Below are positions 16,861-21,825 of a stretch of 21,825 nt of DNA, piece by piece. The stretch comes from an uncultured Bacteroides sp. (GTDB lineage: Bacteria; Bacteroidota; Bacteroidia; Bacteroidales; Bacteroidaceae). Position 1 is the stretch's first letter. The number at the start of each line of letters is the position of its first letter. Under the pieces are notes generated by a model. The model had not been told where the DNA came from. It saw only the letters and a program-made list of their open reading frames with translations, and did not search any database. The position numbers and the translations under genes were made by a program. The stretch lies in assembly GCA_900766195.1 (NCBI GenBank), contig CAAFUN010000059.1, forward strand, positions 1 through 21,825, written 5' to 3'.

Positions 16861-16894
16861 CCGGAATTTTCCGGAATGAACACTGCAAAGCAGT
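16861..16894 (-). promoter_or_regulatory. Two small hairpins in the pilus operon leader
   Basis: A palindrome ccggaattttccgg (16861-16874) and a 5-bp stem actgc/gcagt with a 3-base loop (16882-16894) lie close together in the predicted ~230-nt leader. No U-run follows, so these look more like regulatory or stability structures than a terminator. Confidence 0.4.
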
Positions 16895-16958
16895 CTTAAT
16901 TGCGTTTTTAACTTCCCAAAAGATTTATCGTTCTGTTAGTCTAAATTCTCTGATGCTG

Positions 16959-16989
16959 CAAAAGTATGGCATTTATTCATTCCAACAAA
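16959..16989 (-). promoter_or_regulatory. Main promoter of the pilus operon
   Basis: On the minus strand TACTTTTG (16959-16966) fully matches the -7 element TAnnTTTG, and TTTG (16986-16989) lies exactly 19 bases upstream as the -33 element. The predicted start near 16952 gives a leader of about 230 nt to the 78-codon ORF and about 590 nt to the DUF3575 gene. No matched inverted repeats flank it, so there is no sign of an invertible promoter. Confidence 0.8.
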
Positions 16990-17723
16990 ATATAAAGCAA
17001 ATAATTTTTATAAGTAAATAATAAATTAACATTTGGCTAAATAAATAAAGTTTTTCTTGTATAAATGGTTTTCTCTTACGTAAGATATTAAATGCTTACT
17101 ATATTGCATGTATATTCAGATCTTTTTCTTTTGTTATTTATAGTTTAGTGAGTGCTTTTGGTGAGATAAGTATGTTGCTAAACAGGTTCTGTGAAAATGA
17201 ATGTATTTGCATCGTCTTTGCTGTTATTATATTGGTAATTAGTATTATACGTTATGTTGTAGTACTTGTTTTATTGATTTTACAGTTGGTTGAAGGGCTT
17301 GCTTGGATGATATGTCTGAGCTTACGAAAGGTTGATCTTGAGGTGGCGTTATTTGATGCACTATATTTGTAAATATAATAACAAAATAAAGAAAATAGGA
17401 TTTAAAACTAAAGAGAAAAAAGTTGTTTATCCTTTTTTTTAATTTGTATATCAATAAAATTGCTGTTTTATTGTGCGACTAAATAAAATGAAAATATACT
17501 CTGCTATTACTATTAAATAAATATTTACTTTATTTGGGCGTTAAATAATGAACTACTAATCTATTTATTGAGAAAGGTAGCTTATAAAGGAAGATCTGCG
17601 TAATAATATAGCTCAATCTCATCTTTTTTTAAGTCAAGAAAATGAATTGGTGATATTCTTTATTTGTAAAATATTATTTTGAGCAAGAATATAGTGCGAA
17701 CTTCTTGCTTGATGGCGGAGCTG
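16990..17723. other. Gene-free AT-rich region
   Basis: Between the pilus promoter and the proX terminator I see no convincing gene. Two overlapping short frames exist (17148-17372 on plus, 17245-17454 on minus), but neither has a family resemblance or a good start context, and the plus one needs a GTG start. The region holds a palindrome ttacgtaa near 17078 and the second copy of the two-block repeat at 17480-17530. Confidence 0.6.
17480..17530. repeat. Two-block AT-rich repeat, shared with 5060-5111
   Basis: This copy carries the same two exact 14-base blocks (17480-17493, 17517-17530) as 5060-5111, in the same orientation and with nearly the same spacing. It lies about 500 bases upstream of the main pilus promoter. 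The AT-richness lowers the significance, but paired blocks at matched spacing are unlikely by chance. Confidence 0.5.
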
Positions 17724-17779
17724 AGCATAAAAAAATCAGCGAAACACTCGTTAGGGGAGATGTTTCGCTGAAATATGCT
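17724..17779 (-). terminator. Terminator of the proVWX operon
   Basis: An 11-bp perfect stem (17736-17746 with 17761-17771) is extended after short unpaired A-runs by an outer agcata/tatgct stem (17724-17729 with 17774-17779). On the minus-strand transcript the inner stem is followed by an A and eight Us. It lies just downstream of the proX stop at 17801. Confidence 0.93.
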
Positions 17780-17800
17780 TTTTAAGAAGCAACGATATAC

Positions 17801-18652
17801 TTATTTTCTAGCTTTGGGGACAACCCATTTACTCATTGCATCTTTATGTTTCTCATAAAATAAAGTGGCGCCAACTTCAGGGTTTTTATCCGAAGATACA
17901 TCTGCCATAAGTTCATTGAGCATCTTTTCATCAAGCTTAAAGTTTTTATAAAAGGCAGCCAGTTCAGGTTTATCTGTCGTGAAGCCTTTCCTTGATATGA
18001 TTTCAATTTTATCTGTAGGATAAACTTTCTTTGGATCTTCTAAAATTTTGAGGTTGAAATCAGACCACATGAAATGGGGTTTCCATCCTGTTATAACAAT
18101 CCACTCTTTTTGTGATATGGCCTTTTTAAGGGCTGTTACCATAGAAGTCTCTGACGAACTGATTTGCTCCAGTTGCAAGTTATATGCTTTAATTGCTTTT
18201 TGGGTGTTTGCGTATATGCCTGCTCCGGAGGCAATGCCATATATCTTATTCCCAAATTGGTTCTTATTGGCGTTTAGTTCCTCTATAGAGTTTATTCCAA
18301 CATAAGAGGGCACTACCAGTCCTGAAGTTCCATCATCAAATACCGTGCCTATAGAATCTAGTTTCGAACCATACTTATCCCAATAGTCTTTGTGGGTATA
18401 CGGCAGCCAGGCATCCATATACACATCGGTATCTCCACGTGAAAGGGATGTGAAAATGGGCCCGGGTTCTAGCCTTTTCATTGAAACGGAATATCCATTA
18501 TCTTCCAATATTACTTTTGCCAGATAAGTGATTGCAATGCCGTCAGCCCAATTGGGATATAGCATGATCACGTCATATTTGTAACGCCGTTCGCAAGAAG
18601 TTACTACTATTAAGATTAGTAATATCAATGCTGATGAAATTGTTCTTCTCAT
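17801..18652 (-). CDS. proX: Glycine betaine/proline ABC transporter, substrate-binding lipoprotein
   Basis: The 283-residue product is an OpuAC/ProX-type binding protein that delivers a quaternary amine such as glycine betaine to the permease. It begins with a signal peptide and lipobox V-T-S-C (Cys20), so it is lipid-anchored. The sequence around NWADG, the DTDVYMDAWLPYTH motif, and the aromatic-rich GWKPHFMW are typical of the family, whose Trp/Tyr residues form a cage around the trimethylammonium group. The length is normal for the family. Its start overlaps the proW stop by four bases (ATGA), showing tight coupling, and a strong terminator follows. The substrate is inferred from family and could be choline, proline betaine or a related compound. 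Confidence 0.93.
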   Translation of the reverse strand: MRRTISSALILLILIVVTSCERRYKYDVIMLYPNWADGIAITYLAKVILEDNGYSVSMKRLEPGPIFTSLSRGDTDVYMDAWLPYTHKDYWDKYGSKLDSIGTVFDDGTSGLVVPSYVGINSIEELNANKNQFGNKIYGIASGAGIYANTQKAIKAYNLQLEQISSSETSMVTALKKAISQKEWIVITGWKPHFMWSDFNLKILEDPKKVYPTDKIEIISRKGFTTDKPELAAFYKNFKLDEKMLNELMADVSSDKNPEVGATLFYEKHKDAMSKWVVPKARK

Positions 18653-19530
18653 TTAATGTTTCCTTTCTTTTTACCCAAAGACTGTGTCATACGATCGAGT
18701 ATTATTGCAAGTATAACAATACAAAGCCCTGCTTCAAACCCAAGAGCTATATCAGCTTGCTGTATACTGGCATACACACTTTCGCCTAATCCTCTGGCGC
18801 CAACCATAGAGGCTATTACCACCATTGATAGCGCTAACATGATTACCTGATTTACTCCTGCTAAAATAGTAGACATTGCCAGTGGTATTTGTACCTTAAA
18901 TAAGGTTTGGCGGCTGGTACAACCAAAGGCAATAGATGCCTCCACGGTTTCTTTTGGCACTTCTTTTATACCTAATGCTGTCATACGTACAGCTGGTGGC
19001 AATGAGAATATAACGGTGGCTACAACGCCCGGTACATTACCTACCGAAAAGAATAGTATCGCTGGAATCAAATAAACGAAGGCAGGCATGGTCTGCATAA
19101 AATCGAGAATCGGGCGAACTATTGAATTTCCATTTTTGTGCCGGGCACACCAAATGCCCAATGGGATACCTATCAACAGAATGATAAATGTAGATACCAC
19201 GACCAGCACAAATGTGTCTATCATTTCGGTCCAGAATCCCATCCAATATATCAAGCCCAGACCTAATATGCAGAATACGGATAAATCCAGCATGTTTTTA
19301 GCATTTGCCTTTGTGATGTTTATTTTCTTAAAGCTTTTGTTCTTTATAAAAAAAGCAAGAAGAGCTGTCAGTATGATTATAATTACGGGTGGTACGTGTA
19401 GTAACGTCTCTTGTAAAAAATCAACTGTGTTTTCTATCATAATCGTGATCTGTCGAAATACAGGTGCACCTGCATTGGATAACCAATCGACAAACTGTTC
19501 TACGTATTTTCCTATATTCAATTTTTCCAT
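18649..19530 (-). CDS. proW: Glycine betaine/proline ABC transporter, permease
   Basis: The 293-residue product is a multi-pass membrane permease of the ProW/OpuAB type. An amphipathic N-terminal part is followed by hydrophobic segments, beginning with PPVIIIILTALLAFFI and including FVLVVVSTFIILLIGIPLGI and FVYLIPAILFFSVG. The EAA loop that contacts the ATPase is clear around KETVEASIAFGCTSRQTLFK, followed by QIPLAMSTILAGVNQ. One gene appears to supply the whole channel, probably as a homodimer. Its start overlaps the proV stop as TAATG and its stop overlaps the proX start as ATGA, so the three proteins should be made in step. Confidence 0.94.
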   Translation of the reverse strand: MEKLNIGKYVEQFVDWLSNAGAPVFRQITIMIENTVDFLQETLLHVPPVIIIILTALLAFFIKNKSFKKINITKANAKNMLDLSVFCILGLGLIYWMGFWTEMIDTFVLVVVSTFIILLIGIPLGIWCARHKNGNSIVRPILDFMQTMPAFVYLIPAILFFSVGNVPGVVATVIFSLPPAVRMTALGIKEVPKETVEASIAFGCTSRQTLFKVQIPLAMSTILAGVNQVIMLALSMVVIASMVGARGLGESVYASIQQADIALGFEAGLCIVILAIILDRMTQSLGKKKGNIK

Positions 19531-20759
19531 TATTTCGTTCCTTCGTTTGCGTTTTCAATAATTGTTTGTACTTCATCATCACCGTATCCGGTAACCATAG
19601 CTACCACATCAGAGTGCCGGATAAAACCTACGGGCCGATCTTTATGATCAACCACAGCTAAAGGGTACTTCTGGTTTATAAACAGGGGTAACATGTCTGC
19701 CACAGGCATATCCACTGAAACATGAGGAATGTCAATGATAATATCATCTATATTCTTCTTCTTAGCGGCTATCTCTCTGTGTACGGCCGATTCTCTGACG
19801 TATCCTTTAAATACGTTCTTACTATCCACTACCGGAAGAAAAGGGATAAGATAGCGTTCCATTTGTCTGAGCACTGTAGCCGGACCATCTTTCCCCATGA
19901 GAACTTTTGTTTTAAAAGTCTCCATAATAGAGGAAGCGGTTATTATTTTAGATCTATCTACATTCTCAACGAAAGCCCTGACATAATCATTTGCCGGGTT
20001 AAGAAGAATATCTTCCGGCTGTCCTTGCTGAACGATGACTCCATCTTTCATAATGGCGATGTTATTGCCCAGTTTAAGAGCTTCATCCAAGTCATGGGTG
20101 ATGAATATGATGGTCTTTTTTAGTTTGTCTTGCACATCTAGCAACTCGTCTTGCATTTGTGCCCTTATAAGAGGGTCTAATGCACTAAAAGCTTCGTCCA
20201 TCAACAGTATTTGAGAATCAGTAGCCAAAACGCGGGCAATACCAACACGCTGTTGCATCCCACCGCTTAACTGGCTCGGATATGAATTTTCATAGCCCTT
20301 TAGCCCCACCATCTCGATAATAGCTTTAGCCTTCTTAGTTCTCTCCTCAACAGGATAACCCTGTATCTCTAATCCGAATGCTACATTATCTAGTATCGTG
20401 CGATGTGGAAGTAATCCAAAATGCTGAAAAACCATTCCTACCTTTTTTCGACGTAACTCCAATAGTTGATGTTTGTCCATCTTTGTTATGTCTTCATCAT
20501 CTATTAATATAGAGCCTGATGTAGGTATATTCAGCATATTAAAGCATCTAAGCAAAGATGACTTTCCACTGCCCGATAAACCGATGATTACATATATTTC
20601 GCCTGCATTAATATTGAGGCTGACATCATTAACGGCAACTGTACATTTAGTTTTAATACGTATTTCTTTTTTGTCCTTTCCTTGTTCCAGCATTTTCAGG
20701 GCATGTTTTTTATTTGCTCCAAAAATGAGACTTAGGTTTTTAACTTCTATTTTACTCAT
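19530..20759 (-). CDS. proV: Glycine betaine/proline ABC transporter, ATPase with CBS domains
   Basis: The 409-residue product is the ProV/OpuAA ATPase that powers the importer. The nucleotide-binding domain has Walker A GLSGSGKSS (60-68), Q-loop Gln112, signature LSGGMQQR (164-171), Walker B ILLMDEAF (184-191, catalytic Glu189), D-loop Asp195 and H-loop His222. The C-terminal part (about 275-400) looks like a pair of CBS domains, with VLRQMERYLIPFLPVVDSKN and YPLAVVDHKDRPVGFIRHSD. In related transporters such domains sense ionic strength or nucleotides. All catalytic residues are intact. It is the first gene of the operon. I could not find a consensus promoter in the 450 bases upstream. Confidence 0.95.
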   Translation of the reverse strand: MSKIEVKNLSLIFGANKKHALKMLEQGKDKKEIRIKTKCTVAVNDVSLNINAGEIYVIIGLSGSGKSSLLRCFNMLNIPTSGSILIDDEDITKMDKHQLLELRRKKVGMVFQHFGLLPHRTILDNVAFGLEIQGYPVEERTKKAKAIIEMVGLKGYENSYPSQLSGGMQQRVGIARVLATDSQILLMDEAFSALDPLIRAQMQDELLDVQDKLKKTIIFITHDLDEALKLGNNIAIMKDGVIVQQGQPEDILLNPANDYVRAFVENVDRSKIITASSIMETFKTKVLMGKDGPATVLRQMERYLIPFLPVVDSKNVFKGYVRESAVHREIAAKKKNIDDIIIDIPHVSVDMPVADMLPLFINQKYPLAVVDHKDRPVGFIRHSDVVAMVTGYGDDEVQTIIENANEGTK

Positions 20760-21209
20760 TCGTAATTATATATAGGTGTATTAATTTAAATAATTATTTT
20801 ACCCACACATCATCGATAGATGTGTATAGGGGTCAGAGTGCTATTATCACTCTTGATGTAAGAGATTGAGTGTCGTGATTCTCTATTCTCTCTTTTGTGT
20901 ATATTAAGAAAATCTGTAAGGGATTAAATGCTCTTAATGAATTTGTGATTTGCAGGTATGGTGTACGAAAGTCCTACCATATATCATTCTTTTGGCGGCT
21001 GCGTCATAATAGATCGAACCGGAGTCCGCCTTTGTTAGTATATCTAATTTACTTCTGTTATTAGCTGAAATATTATAATCAAAAACCAGTGATTTCACCC
21101 TTAAAATTCCATTGTCTACAATTAATAACACATTTTTCGGTTTATTTGTTCTAATCTCCGAATATTAGCACCGAATCTTTTGGCGTTGTTAAGGCGCAGT
21201 TACCGTCAC
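20760..21209. other. Intergenic region between amidase and proV
   Basis: No convincing gene is seen. A 65-codon minus frame (20934-21131) has no recognisable family. Small hairpins lie near proV: acacatc/gatgtgt with a 7-base loop around 20804-20824, and agagtg/cactct around 20836-20854. They may be leader or operator elements of the transporter operon. No TAnnTTTG element is visible on the minus strand, so the proV promoter is undefined. Confidence 0.5.
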
Positions 21210-21683
21210 TCATCTATACGCCGGATTCTCCGGCACCTTCTCCGTCAATAGTTCAGAGGCATTGAAGCAGGGACAGTCTTTTATCCACTCTTCAGGCTCT
21301 ATCTCGCCGTTGTGGTTCAGATCGGTACTGAGGTCGCGATGGCCGCAGAGGCGACTGCCGGGATAATCTCTGAGCAATAGCATCACCAACACACGTAGCG
21401 AATGTTTTTGCCAGGGCGTGCGAGTGTCGCACGAGCGACCATGCTCATCCAATCCGCCCTCGTAGCAGATGCCGATGCTGTTGGCATTGTGTCCGCGGGC
21501 ATGCGCTCCGGGCTTTTCTACCGGACGGAGACTCTTGATATCCCCGTTCTTACGGATGTAAAAGTGATAGCCGGCTTCGCTGAAGCCACGACGAAGATGA
21601 TCCGCAGTAAGGTCATGTTCCGTGTAGCAGCGGTCGCAACGAGTGGCGGAACAGTGTATGACGATTAAATTGATGGTTCTCAT
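21210..21683 (-). CDS. N-acetylmuramoyl-L-alanine amidase, T7-lysozyme-like
   Basis: The 157-residue product is a zinc amidase that cuts the bond between muramic acid and the peptide stem of peptidoglycan. It lines up well with T7 lysozyme (151 residues): His10 in VIHCSAT, Tyr39 in GYHFYI, the GAHARGHNANSIGICYEGG core, His115 in CGHRDLS, and Lys135/Cys137 in IKDCPC match its zinc ligands and catalytic residues. Between His115 and Lys135 there is an extra segment DLNHNGEIEPEE (121-132) fitting the EF-hand calcium-loop pattern DxNxNGxIxxxE. No signal peptide is seen. The gene is visibly richer in G and C than its neighbours, which may indicate a phage or mobile-element origin. It is probably a stand-alone gene. 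Confidence 0.93.
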   Translation of the reverse strand: MRTINLIVIHCSATRCDRCYTEHDLTADHLRRGFSEAGYHFYIRKNGDIKSLRPVEKPGAHARGHNANSIGICYEGGLDEHGRSCDTRTPWQKHSLRVLVMLLLRDYPGSRLCGHRDLSTDLNHNGEIEPEEWIKDCPCFNASELLTEKVPENPAYR

Positions 21684-21710
21684 GTTTTCTTTATTTTTGT
21701 TTTTACAAAG

Positions 21711-21742
21711 CGGGCCACATCACAGCTAAGTGATGCAGCCCG
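21711..21742 (-). terminator. Hairpin upstream of the amidase gene
   Basis: Outer 5-bp (cgggc/gcccg) and inner 6-bp (catcac/gtgatg) stems, separated by a 2x2 internal loop, close a 6-base loop. It lies between the partial frame at the right edge and the amidase start, and is followed on the minus strand by CUUUGU. It is probably the terminator of the upstream gene, although the U-tract is weak. Confidence 0.45.
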
Positions 21743-21771
21743 TCTTATCTTAATGACCTCTCAATGCCGCT

Positions 21772-21825
21772 CTATTTAAAAAGAGTTGCGGCATGAGTAC
21801 TCAACGCACCCAATATGGCCGAAGC
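21772..21825 (-). CDS. 3' end of a reading frame cut by the window edge
   Basis: Seventeen codons plus a TAG stop are open to the right edge (ASAILGALSTHAATLFK). In Bacteroidales the gene ahead of this type of amidase is often a very small protein that follows an HU-like gene, and this could be such a C-terminus. The fragment is too short to identify, and a chance open frame is possible. Confidence 0.3.
   Translation of the reverse strand, partial: ASAILGALSTHAATLFK

Noticed and set aside
16725..17110. Invertible (phase-variable) promoter for the pilus operon
   Set aside because: I looked for matched inverted repeats on both sides of the promoter and found only short local palindromes (such as aaaacgtttt and ttacgtaa) that do not pair with each other.
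17148..17372. Plus-strand 74-codon hydrophobic frame
   Set aside because: It needs a GTG start, has no promoter or ribosome-binding context, and its hydrophobic composition is what T-rich DNA gives by chance.
20934..21131. Minus-strand 65-codon frame between amidase and proV
   Set aside because: No family resemblance, no upstream promoter element, and composition not clearly protein-like.
1..21825. CRISPR array, transposase or insertion-sequence ends
   Set aside because: No regularly spaced repeats and no transposase-like reading frame on either strand; the repeats present are explained by gene and leader duplication.

Overview
The window looks like a chromosomal segment of a Bacteroides-type bacterium (order Bacteroidales). 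It is AT-rich, several genes sit behind the Bacteroidales promoter pattern TTTG-N19-TAnnTTTG, ribosome-binding regions are A/T-rich rather than GGAGG-like, and the gene families (FimA/Mfa1-type fimbrillins, DUF3575 and DUF3868 proteins, C11 peptidase, T7-lysozyme-like amidase) are typical of that order. All genes I accept lie on the minus strand, so transcription runs from right to left. The first 12 bases match the 3' end of an Illumina adapter, so the left edge is a contig end carrying read-through adapter.

Left edge (1-320): a tRNA-Pro(CGG) with a consensus promoter. Its 3' flank carries a tandem 11-bp repeat and a promoter-like sequence pointing off the contig, possibly the edge of an element integrated at the tRNA.

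Centre (370-16989): one type V (FimA/Mfa1-type) pilus locus. In transcription order it holds a perfect-consensus promoter and hairpin-bearing leader, a 78-codon ORF of unknown function, a DUF3575 outer-membrane barrel, a DUF3868/OmpA-like/TPR protein, the major fimbrillin, a FimB/Mfa2-type anchor, and a large (1028 aa) fimbrillin with a FISUMP C-terminal domain. A 41-codon ORF missing from ordinary ORF lists follows, then a perfect 26-bp stem terminator. Two further full-length paralogues of the large fimbrillin come next, each behind its own duplicated ~355-bp leader and separated by a perfect 24-bp stem terminator. The last one is followed by a lipoprotein C11 (clostripain-type) peptidase. 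The likely reading is a pilus base operon with one linked tip subunit, plus two extra tip cassettes that can be expressed separately. Hairpins after the major pilin and after the anchor would step down expression. The C11 peptidase is a candidate for the trypsin-like cut that activates the pilins: two of the three large fimbrillins keep an Arg-Ala site matching the known FimA processing site, and the third has lost the Arg.

Right (17724-20759): a compact proV-proW-proX operon (glycine betaine/proline-type ABC importer) with overlapping start and stop codons and a strong terminator.

Right edge (21210-21825): a T7-lysozyme-like N-acetylmuramoyl-L-alanine amidase with an EF-hand-like loop, an upstream hairpin, and the 3' end of another reading frame cut by the window. 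No CRISPR array, transposase, rRNA, reverse transcriptase or integrase gene is visible.
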